Virus record (IMG/VR): IMGVR_UViG_3300046820_001584
Span: 1-64,000 of that record
Strand: one strand, 5' to 3'
Source: a virus
DNA length: 64,000 bases
The stretch's first letter is position 1. Each line of letters opens with the position of its first letter. Under the pieces are notes generated by a model that saw only the letters and a program-made list of their open reading frames with translations, was not told the DNA's origin and ran no database searches. Of this stretch, positions 51,994 to 59,375 are shown piece by piece. The translations under genes were made by a program, and so were the position numbers.

Positions 51994-53799
51994 CTAGTTG
52001 TCAAAAGATCTAACAAAATACGCCGTATTGTCCTGACCAGTAGCACTTTCTTGAAAAGTTACGCCTGGGTCTTGGACAGATATTGAGTTGTCTGAACAAT
52101 ATAACTTGTAGTTTTTTAATGCTTCTGAGGCTGTAAATGCTTGTTGGTAGAAAGCAATGTTGCTGTAAACATTTGATCCGCCATAATTGAGTTCATCTTG
52201 ACTTTGATTAATTTTAATCCCTGTTGCTGCGGCATTTAAAACCACAATAACATGGTGAGCTACACCGCCTAATAAAAATTGGGATACGTTTGTTGAAGAA
52301 GTCCTATTAACTCCATTTACGTATATTGCACTAATTCCAGTTTTAGATATAGATCCATTAGCCGCCCAGCTTAATTGGGCAGAAGTAGAAGAAAACAAAA
52401 CATTTTTACCAGGCTCTGGAGTAAAAAACATCTCTACTGTTCTTGGCTGTATTGCTAGATCAACAGAGAATCCGTGTCCTGAGTACATAGAAAGCCCATT
52501 ATATTTATTTTGCATTCTTACTGGATAATTATAATATCCCAAAGAGAAGTCGTAGTCTGAGTATATTTTGCCGCCAGCATTATCAGAATAAAAATCTTTA
52601 TTAGAATATAGGTCTATCTCTAGTCTATCAAAATAAGGCAAGTCAAAAGAGGAGTCTTCAGTAGACATTGTAATTCTTATGTCTAGTATGGGGCCAGATA
52701 AATTTTCATTTTTATTAAAGTACGGTAAGGGAGAATTGTTTTTACAAGGCTTCCATTGTTCTCCAGGAACTTTAACCTCTACCAAAATATTTTCTACATC
52801 TTGTCCGTAAGATATTCTAGATGAAACAATACTTTCTGGATTTGGCACATAAAGCCTATCTTCAAATACAAAAGTTTTTTCTTCTGGTAACTGTGTCTGT
52901 GCAAATTCTATTCTTTGATACACTGGATTATAGTAAGCATCACCTGAAACTATTTTGTCTAAAGAATTTGCTCCAGGATATCTAAAAGATACTGCTGGCT
53001 TTATAAATACAGAGTTTAGTGAAAAAAACGTACCTTCTTGTGAATAAACAATTTGTGAGTATTTAGTTTCTTTGTATCCAGCTGCATAATGATTTAGTAT
53101 TTTTGAATCATCTAGCTCGTATTTATAGATTGCCGCTGAATCTACTAAAAATCTTTTCCCTATGTTTGCTGGGCCTATTTTTAAACTAATGTCTTCGTTT
53201 ATAAACTTAAAGCCATCTGAAATAAGTTTTTCAGAAGCTAAGACTCCATCTACATAAAGGGCTAATCTATTTTTAGAAAATACTCCAACTAAATGCATTA
53301 CTTTGTTTCTAGATACTTTGTGCCATACTGTTTTCTGATCAGTGCATTTAAATATTACATTTTCATTTTTGTAAAATAGACCTATTTTGTTTAGAGAGTC
53401 TCCAAGTATCATATATTCATTTAAGTCAGAAGAGTCTGGCTTAAACCATATTTCAAATGAAAATGGGCTGTCTGGATTTTTAGATGTGGCAACTCCAAGT
53501 GCCTTTAGAGATAGATCTACATTGTCATTAATTTCAGTTCCTCTAACTCCCGCTCCAACTATTGGAAGCACTTCCATGTCAGAAGAATCTAGTGCATATC
53601 CTTCCATTGCATTTCCAGAATAATCTATTATTGGAAGCCCAGATATAGCTGCATATGAAACGCCATTATCTCTTAGATCTGCATAGGTTGCATATAATGT
53701 AGTTAAATTGCTGTAAACGCCAGCTTCTCCAGAACGAACTTCATCTAGCAAAAAAAATGCAAGTGGGTTATCTTTTAAGACAGTGTATTTATATGACAT
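51994..53799 (-). CDS. LamG-like (concanavalin-type) structural protein
   Basis: 601 residues. Two concanavalin-like lectin/LamG-type regions: PFSFEIWFKPDSSDLNEYM with HLVGVFSKNRLALYVDGVL (about 110-240), and VEMFFTPEPGK with HHVIVVLNAAATGIK near 470-560. Such domains bind carbohydrates and decorate phage heads or tails. It lies between the collagen-like fibre and the head genes, three bases after the fibre stop. No signal peptide. Confidence 0.75.
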   Translation of the reverse strand: MSYKYTVLKDNPLAFFLLDEVRSGEAGVYSNLTTLYATYADLRDNGVSYAAISGLPIIDYSGNAMEGYALDSSDMEVLPIVGAGVRGTEINDNVDLSLKALGVATSKNPDSPFSFEIWFKPDSSDLNEYMILGDSLNKIGLFYKNENVIFKCTDQKTVWHKVSRNKVMHLVGVFSKNRLALYVDGVLASEKLISDGFKFINEDISLKIGPANIGKRFLVDSAAIYKYELDDSKILNHYAAGYKETKYSQIVYSQEGTFFSLNSVFIKPAVSFRYPGANSLDKIVSGDAYYNPVYQRIEFAQTQLPEEKTFVFEDRLYVPNPESIVSSRISYGQDVENILVEVKVPGEQWKPCKNNSPLPYFNKNENLSGPILDIRITMSTEDSSFDLPYFDRLEIDLYSNKDFYSDNAGGKIYSDYDFSLGYYNYPVRMQNKYNGLSMYSGHGFSVDLAIQPRTVEMFFTPEPGKNVLFSSTSAQLSWAANGSISKTGISAIYVNGVNRTSSTNVSQFLLGGVAHHVIVVLNAAATGIKINQSQDELNYGGSNVYSNIAFYQQAFTASEALKNYKLYCSDNSISVQDPGVTFQESATGQDNTAYFVRSFDN

Positions 53800-53802
53800 G
53801 TC

Positions 53803-54915
53803 TTACTTCTCTTCTAGTGCTTTAACTCTCGCTGTAAGCTCTTGTACTGCTTTAATTAATGGAGCAATAAATTGGTCATATCTAAGTCCCTGCATAGAGT
53901 CTTCTTCTGACATATCCATTTTTACCCAGCCTGCAAAATCTGCAACTCCAGACTCATCTAAAACTGTTTTTACTTCTTGTGCAATAAGTCCATAGTGGGT
54001 TCTTGATCCAGGAATTGAAACAATATCTCCGTCTACTATTTCTTTTCCGCCTTCAATAAACTTATAGCTTACTGGATTTAGATTATTAATAAAATTAAGG
54101 CCTAGTTGAGATGATGTAATGTCAGTCTTTAGTCTTTGATCTGATGTATTAATAGTTCCAGTGTTTGAGTATATTGTTTTCCAAAATCTATTTGAGCTAA
54201 CTCCATTAGGAACGTCTGTTGGCTGACCAAGATTATAAAGGTTGTTTGCAATTGGATACCAGTTAGAGTTTACGCCAAATCCTGCTGAGGTTGGTATATT
54301 TAAACTTATTGTTGTTGGCACTGGATCTATAGTTGCGCTTGATCCAGGAATTCCTTGTGGTCCCGTGGCACCCGTGGCACCCGTGGCACCTCTTGGAATT
54401 GTAAATGCAAAAACGGCATTTGCAGACGTGCCAGTGTTGGTTACAGAAGCGCTTGTTCCAGCTGCACCTGTTGTAGTAGTTCCAATAGCTAGAGTGGTTG
54501 GACCCTGCGGGCCAGCGGGCCCTTGCGGACCCTGTGGACCTTGTGGTAAAACTAGATTTAATGTTTGCGATGGGCTGGTGCCAGTTATTGTTGCATTAGC
54601 TGAAGCTCCGCCAACAACGGTACCTATATTTAAAACATTAGAAGGGCCAGGCCCACCAATAATTCCATCAATACCTCTAGGCAATGTTAAGTTTAATATA
54701 GCATTAGAAGATGTTCCAACATTTGTAACTGCTGCTGGAGTACTTGCGCTAACGGTGGTTACTGTACCTATTGCTAAGGTGCCTGAAGGGCCCTGTGGGC
54801 CTGGATTAGCAGCAATGAAGGTTGCAATGTCAGCACCAAGGTTTCCAAGGTCTCTAGGGACGTCTGGGGTGTCTGTATAGTCTGGAAATCTCCAGCCGTT
54901 TACTCCTGTGCTCAT
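53803..54915 (-). CDS. Collagen-like tail fibre with S74 chaperone domain
   Basis: 370 residues. Three collagen-like Gly-Pro-Gln stretches (GPQGPSG; GPQGPQGPAGPQGP near 130-143; GATGATGATGPQGIPG) alternate with repeats (LAIGTVTTVSASTPAAVTN). The C-terminal S74 chaperone starts near residue 258: Ser258 and Lys263 (SDQRLKTDI), GLIAQEVK, and a terminal coiled coil. The mature fibre should be cut near 258. The ATG lies six bases after a TATAAT box. Proline in the X-Y positions makes it a candidate substrate for the hydroxylases encoded next door. Confidence 0.85.
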   Translation of the reverse strand: MSTGVNGWRFPDYTDTPDVPRDLGNLGADIATFIAANPGPQGPSGTLAIGTVTTVSASTPAAVTNVGTSSNAILNLTLPRGIDGIIGGPGPSNVLNIGTVVGGASANATITGTSPSQTLNLVLPQGPQGPQGPAGPQGPTTLAIGTTTTGAAGTSASVTNTGTSANAVFAFTIPRGATGATGATGPQGIPGSSATIDPVPTTISLNIPTSAGFGVNSNWYPIANNLYNLGQPTDVPNGVSSNRFWKTIYSNTGTINTSDQRLKTDITSSQLGLNFINNLNPVSYKFIEGGKEIVDGDIVSIPGSRTHYGLIAQEVKTVLDESGVADFAGWVKMDMSEEDSMQGLRYDQFIAPLIKAVQELTARVKALEEK

Positions 54916-54921
54916 TTTTTT

Positions 54922-54927
54922 ATTATA
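54922..54927 (-). promoter_or_regulatory. Leaderless -10 box for the collagen-like fibre
   Basis: TGG-TATAAT on the minus strand (54927..54922) followed by six A residues and the ATG at 54915. No Shine-Dalgarno is possible. No consensus -35 seen. Confidence 0.6.
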
Positions 54928-54935
54928 CCACCGAT

Positions 54936-55586
54936 CTACTTAATATATACGTGTGCTGGGCTCATATATCTGGTGCCAGAAATAATTGGCTTTACTTCAT
55001 GAATATATGGCTCCTGCGAAGGAAACATTATCATGCTTCCAGCCTTTGGCTTAACGGTAACATTGTGATTTGGAAAGCTAATTTCTCCGCCTTCGTAGTC
55101 GTCGTTTATATATGCTACCAAAGAAAATGCTAGATCTGCATTACCATCTTGTCCGTCAAAATGTGGACCCATAGACTGTCCTTCATTCCAAGCCTTAATA
55201 GTGGTGTTATCTAAATTTAAATTATATTTACTTTTATCTAGCTTGTGTCCTTCTAGGTATCTATCGGTACACATTTCAAATGCCATTAGAAAGCTATTTG
55301 CTATATACAAAGTTTTTTTATCTACCACATCTGATCCAGTAGATTCTTTTAACTTAGACTTATTAATATTTTTCGTTTTCCCGTAAATTAATTCTTTGTC
55401 GTCGCTTGCTGTCCAATTTTCCCATTTAGATATTCTAGAATAAGACTGTGGCTCTTCATCAATTTTGTCAATAAATACTTTTAGCTCTTCTGGAAAACTT
55501 AATGCATTTTCCCAGTACCAAATTTGTGGTCCAAGAACCTTAAGGTCAAACATTATAAATTGTTTAAACTCAATATTGTTTTGCAT
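54936..55586 (-). CDS. 2OG-Fe(II) oxygenase (prolyl 4-hydroxylase-like)
   Basis: 216 residues. His142 and Asp144 (GPHFDGQD), the strand LVAYINDDYEGGEISF, GSMIMFPSQEPYIH with His196, and Arg206. Complete active site. It is the last gene of the oxygenase operon, next to the collagen-like fibre promoter. Its ATG overlaps the previous stop (TAATG). Confidence 0.88.
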   Translation of the reverse strand: MQNNIEFKQFIMFDLKVLGPQIWYWENALSFPEELKVFIDKIDEEPQSYSRISKWENWTASDDKELIYGKTKNINKSKLKESTGSDVVDKKTLYIANSFLMAFEMCTDRYLEGHKLDKSKYNLNLDNTTIKAWNEGQSMGPHFDGQDGNADLAFSLVAYINDDYEGGEISFPNHNVTVKPKAGSMIMFPSQEPYIHEVKPIISGTRYMSPAHVYIK

Positions 55587-56335
55587 TATTCTACTTCCTT
55601 GGCTGGATATTTTTCTCCAGTTGCAGTAATACGTAGTCCTTGATTACGAATTTCTTCCCATTCGACAGCTTCTGTTTTTTGATATGCTCTTACTTCAGCA
55701 AGCTCAGCTGCCCAAGCGTCTCTTACTTCTTGTGGATAGTCTGATTCTTCTCTGTCATCCCAAAAAGATCCAAGGGTATATCTAATTGCTTTCTTTACGG
55801 TTGTAACTTCATGAGTATTTTCAAATCCACCCGCAAATGTAGCCATGCTTCCAGTCTTTGGAATAATTGTTAATCCGTGCTTAAAATTTAAAACTCCGTC
55901 TTCAAAGTCATCATTTAAGTAAATAAATGTTGCGTATCTGCTTCTTGTAAATGCACCAGAGTTTCCGTCATTGTCTGTGTTATCTGAATGCATATTTGCA
56001 AATGCGCCAGGTGCCCATCTCTGAGAGTGCCAACTAATTTGTGACATTTGCTCAGGATTTTTACCAGCCATATCGGCTGTTGCGTCAATTACTCTTTGTC
56101 TTAGTACTTGAAAAAAATCTCCTGGCAATCCGCAAGCAATTGTATCTGGATCATTGACTTCTGGCATACCAGATGAATATGATTCATAGAAAGAAATAGG
56201 CATCCACTTCAATTCTTCTTTTTGCATTTTTATGTCTAGGACTTTAATAATTGCAGCGCACTCTTCTGGAGTCAAGAAATTGTCATATACAACTATATCT
56301 GATTTATGTCTTGTTACAACCATGTCTCTTTCCAT
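55586..56335 (-). CDS. 2OG-Fe(II) oxygenase (prolyl 4-hydroxylase-like)
   Basis: 249 residues. His116 and Asp118 (NMHSDNTDNDG), TFIYLNDDFEDGVLNF, GSMATFAGGFENTH with His175, and Arg185. The C-terminal 60 residues (ESDYPQEVRDAWAAELAEV) are extra and helical. Part of the operon: TAATG at both ends. The variant EDG in place of EGG distinguishes it. Confidence 0.87.
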   Translation of the reverse strand: MERDMVVTRHKSDIVVYDNFLTPEECAAIIKVLDIKMQKEELKWMPISFYESYSSGMPEVNDPDTIACGLPGDFFQVLRQRVIDATADMAGKNPEQMSQISWHSQRWAPGAFANMHSDNTDNDGNSGAFTRSRYATFIYLNDDFEDGVLNFKHGLTIIPKTGSMATFAGGFENTHEVTTVKKAIRYTLGSFWDDREESDYPQEVRDAWAAELAEVRAYQKTEAVEWEEIRNQGLRITATGEKYPAKEVE

Positions 56336-57150
56336 TATTCATTTTCTCCCTTTATATTAGCAAGATCATCGTAAAGTGTTGGTACACCATTTTCCAAATA
56401 TCTCATGTTTCTTGGATCTTCGTATTTAATTCTTTCCGCTTCCATTTGAGCCCATTTATATGCACCATAAGTTTTTTGATTATTTAGCCATTCTTTTGTT
56501 CCATCGAACGGTGTCATAACAAAGTTTCTTACAAAAAACTTTTCGTTATTTTCAATAGTTTTAACTCCGTGGTAGTATGGCTCTGTAGATGGAAATACTA
56601 AAATATCTCCAGAAACTGGCTTATGATTAATAAGCTTGCCGTCTACAAAAAATTCAATATCTCCTCCATCATAATCGTCATTTATATACATAGTACATGT
56701 TATTGAAAACTTGTCTCCAGGCATATCTTTTTGAGACGTTATGTGGTCTGTATGATACTGCATTGTCATTTTATTATCTAGAGTGTTAATTTGTGGATTA
56801 TACTTTGAATAAGAGCATCCGCTAAATCTCCAGCCTTCTGGCAAATCAATATTGTGTCTTTCTACGTAGTCCATTAAAACTGCATGATAGGCAGCCTCAA
56901 CTTCTTCTACAAAATTCTTTTCTTTAATAAACATTTCATCTGACTGCTGATCATCAGATATCTCCATTGGATTCTTTTTTTGTGTATAAGTGCCAAAGTG
57001 TGCCCATGGATCCCATGTCTTTAAAAAATGCTTGCCCTCTGAAGTTTTTTCAGACTCTTTCATTACTTCGTACATTTTTTGTGGATCAGTAAGAACATCT
57101 CTGTAAACTTCTACATTTGGATAAATCTCTATATAGTTTAATTTGCTCAT
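56335..57150 (-). CDS. 2OG-Fe(II) oxygenase (prolyl 4-hydroxylase-like)
   Basis: 271 residues. His133 and Asp135 (QYHTDHITS), TMYINDDYDGGDIEFF, GDILVFPSTEPYYH with His194, and Arg208 (VRNF). The C-terminal half adds a helical extension. It overlaps the neighbours by TAATG and by ATGA. Confidence 0.88.
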   Translation of the reverse strand: MSKLNYIEIYPNVEVYRDVLTDPQKMYEVMKESEKTSEGKHFLKTWDPWAHFGTYTQKKNPMEISDDQQSDEMFIKEKNFVEEVEAAYHAVLMDYVERHNIDLPEGWRFSGCSYSKYNPQINTLDNKMTMQYHTDHITSQKDMPGDKFSITCTMYINDDYDGGDIEFFVDGKLINHKPVSGDILVFPSTEPYYHGVKTIENNEKFFVRNFVMTPFDGTKEWLNNQKTYGAYKWAQMEAERIKYEDPRNMRYLENGVPTLYDDLANIKGENE

Positions 57151-57821
57151 GGTTGTCTTTCTCCTGTATGCTTAGATATCGTCCAAAAGAATGGAGATGT
57201 AAATCGATTGCCAGATTTTACTGGTCTTACCCCGTGAGTATAATACATGTCTCCTGGGAAAAAATATGCTGCTCCTGCAACTGGCTGAAATTCAATTCCA
57301 TGTTGTGGGAAATAAAGCTCTCCACCTTCATAGTCATCGTTAAAATAAAAAAGTCCTGCTAAATCGTACCAAGGGAAATCATTTGGTCTGCCTTTTTCTG
57401 GGCCAGAATGAAATTCTTTATCTGCATGAGGTTCTTGTCTTGCGCCAATTGGCCATTTAACAATTGCTGGACCAGTTTCTTTTGCATCAACGTCAAAAAA
57501 TTTATCTACTTCGATCTTTAGTCTGTCAATCATGCTGTAAATAAGTTCTAATATTGTTGGGTCTGAAGCCCGTAAAGAATTTATAGTGCATACTCTGTCT
57601 TCCCAAACTTTATGGTCATACAGCACAAGCCCGTCTTCGTCAACGTGTGTTTCTGTCACATCCCAAATTTTATTAGAAAGGGCAAAATCCATTAATCTTT
57701 TTCTTTCTTCTAATGAAAGAAAGTCTTTAATTTCTACAATGTTATCTATGGAATTGCCAAAAAATCCAGAGGGTGTAATAGATACTGGTCTGTTGTCATG
57801 CCATTCGTTTTGAGGTTTCAT
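57147..57821 (-). CDS. 2OG-Fe(II) oxygenase (prolyl 4-hydroxylase-like)
   Basis: 224 residues. His132 and Asp134 (EPHADKEFH), FYFNDDYEGGELYFPQ, AAYFFPGDMYYTH with His196, and Arg206. The ATG has AGAAG upstream, 51 bases after the DUF6065 stop, so a weak internal promoter (TGG-TAAAAT) is possible here. Confidence 0.88.
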   Translation of the reverse strand: MKPQNEWHDNRPVSITPSGFFGNSIDNIVEIKDFLSLEERKRLMDFALSNKIWDVTETHVDEDGLVLYDHKVWEDRVCTINSLRASDPTILELIYSMIDRLKIEVDKFFDVDAKETGPAIVKWPIGARQEPHADKEFHSGPEKGRPNDFPWYDLAGLFYFNDDYEGGELYFPQHGIEFQPVAGAAYFFPGDMYYTHGVRPVKSGNRFTSPFFWTISKHTGERQP

Positions 57822-57872
57822 TTTATCTTCTTCCCTTGGTAATTAATTTTACCATATTGTCGTTTATAATCT

Positions 57873-58583
57873 TTATTCTTCTTTATTCTTTTGGTTTACG
57901 CTTAGTCTTAATGCTTTTACCTGATGCTTGCCGATGGCATTTTTTAAATGATCTACCGCATCTCTGTAGAAATTAGACCATACTCCAGACCTATTTAAAT
58001 CGTAAATTATCTCAGAATATTTGTCTGAATCAAACTGGCTAGCTGGCATAGTAGACATTGGCTCAAAATTTATTTCTGACCCTTGAAGTGAGGCTAAGTC
58101 AATTGGCAAGATGGCTATAATTGGAGTTCCAGCCTTTATTGTTAAAATTTCATTTGGCTTAGTAATCATCCAGGCTACTGGAAGCTCACCTCTAAAAAAA
58201 GAAGTACTAATTAAAGTTGTAAATGGCACAGCGCCATCAAAAAAGAAATTTGGAACTGGCATAGAAAGAAGACTTAAGTTTTCTTCTGTTTTAAACATAA
58301 GCCCAGTATTAAAGCTTATAGTGCCATTTGCTCTTCCTGAATATGCATACTTTTCGCCAGATAAAATTTTAACATGATCTGGACTTGCATCGCTTACTCC
58401 ATCCCAAATAAAGCTTATGTCTTCTGGGAATGATATAGCCCATCCAAGCTGGTTTGTTAATCCCACTGGAAAACATTTATATGCATGTGCTTCCCAGGTG
58501 TCGTCCATCCATTTTCTTTTTATGGAAAGAGGTTCGACTATTCCGTATCCGTCTCTTATTTCCCAAGCCTTTATATTATGCAT
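57873..58583 (-). CDS. DUF6065 family protein
   Basis: 236 residues matching DUF6065: AHAYKCFPVGLTNQLGWAI, FPEDISFIWDG, then FRGELPVAWMITKPNEILTI, and a conserved LPIDL. The function is unknown. It lies inside the oxygenase operon, overlapping the first oxygenase by 8 bases, so it may act on the same substrate or provide a partner step. Confidence 0.75.
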   Translation of the reverse strand: MHNIKAWEIRDGYGIVEPLSIKRKWMDDTWEAHAYKCFPVGLTNQLGWAISFPEDISFIWDGVSDASPDHVKILSGEKYAYSGRANGTISFNTGLMFKTEENLSLLSMPVPNFFFDGAVPFTTLISTSFFRGELPVAWMITKPNEILTIKAGTPIIAILPIDLASLQGSEINFEPMSTMPASQFDSDKYSEIIYDLNRSGVWSNFYRDAVDHLKNAIGKHQVKALRLSVNQKNKEE

Positions 58584-59289
58584 ATGGGTTTTTGCCAGTT
58601 TTGGCGTCTTCCTCTACCCACTTAGATCTCATTTCCATAAACTCTTGTCTGTGTTGATGATCGTTATAATCTAGCATTGTAACAATTGAAAATTTCATTC
58701 CAGATTTTACTGGCATTGCTCTATGAGAGAATAAATATGTTGATGGGAATATGTATAGGTCTCCAGCTTGTGGCTTAATGTCAAGACCTATCTTTGGAAA
58801 ATATAAATTCCCGCCTTCATAATCATCGTTAACGTAAGCTACAAGGGAGACGGTGGCGCTGTAAGAAAATCCATGATCTGCGTGTTCTTGAAAGTGTTGA
58901 CCTTCCCCATAACGAATACAGTTCATAACTTCCCAGTAATTCATTTTTACGTTGTGTTTCGAACAATAATCTTCTACTGCTGGATTTTGAGACTTTTTTA
59001 GGTCTTGCCATAAACTAGAAACTAATTTTTCTGTTTCTGTTCTTGGGTTTGGAATGTCTCCAACTTTAATGTCTTCACAATCTCTATAGTCTGGTCTTTT
59101 TTCGCTGTATCCAACAAAACCAAATGTCCATAAAAATCTAGAGTCGTTGTCTTTAATTGCCGACTCACCAATTTCATTAAGTCTTTCAATAACATTTAAC
59201 TCTTTTTTAATTGCATTTCTATAAACCCAAACTCCTGGGAAAAGCTCTTCTTTTGAAGAAAATTTATATTTATCATTAATGTTATTCAT
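58576..59289 (-). CDS. 2OG-Fe(II) oxygenase (prolyl 4-hydroxylase-like)
   Basis: 237 residues. His136 and Asp138 (EHADHGF), VAYVNDDYEGGNLYFPK, GDLYIFPSTYLFSH with His189; Lys199 sits where Arg usually anchors 2-oxoglutarate, which some P4H-like enzymes allow. It is the first gene of the operon. The ATG lies 7 bases after TATAAT, so it is probably leaderless. Confidence 0.87.
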   Translation of the reverse strand: MNNINDKYKFSSKEELFPGVWVYRNAIKKELNVIERLNEIGESAIKDNDSRFLWTFGFVGYSEKRPDYRDCEDIKVGDIPNPRTETEKLVSSLWQDLKKSQNPAVEDYCSKHNVKMNYWEVMNCIRYGEGQHFQEHADHGFSYSATVSLVAYVNDDYEGGNLYFPKIGLDIKPQAGDLYIFPSTYLFSHRAMPVKSGMKFSIVTMLDYNDHQHRQEFMEMRSKWVEEDAKTGKNPYA

Positions 59290-59296
59290 AATATTT

Positions 59297-59326
59297 ATTA
59301 TAGCATTTAAAAATTCATATTGTCAA
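59297..59326 (-). promoter_or_regulatory. Consensus promoter for the oxygenase operon
   Basis: TTGACA (59326..59321), 18-bp spacer, TGC-TATAAT (59302..59297) on the minus strand, then seven bases to ATG 59289. It follows a terminator, so the oxygenase operon has its own, probably leaderless, transcript. Confidence 0.75.
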
Positions 59327-59332
59327 TAAGAA

Positions 59333-59355
59333 AGGGAGCAGATTGACTGCTCCCT
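59333..59355 (-). terminator. Intrinsic terminator after the Hint protein gene
   Basis: A 9-bp stem AGGGAGCAG/CTGCTCCCT with a 5-base loop, followed on the minus strand by TTCTTATT. It ends the structural transcript, and the oxygenase promoter starts immediately after. Confidence 0.75.
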
Positions 59356-59375
59356 CTCTTATTTTACGCTTATTT

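Noticed and set aside
54242-54880. Plus-strand 212-residue open frame, Gly/Pro/Val-rich
   Set aside because: It is the antisense of the collagen-like repeats; the minus-strand gene has promoter, collagen and S74 signals.
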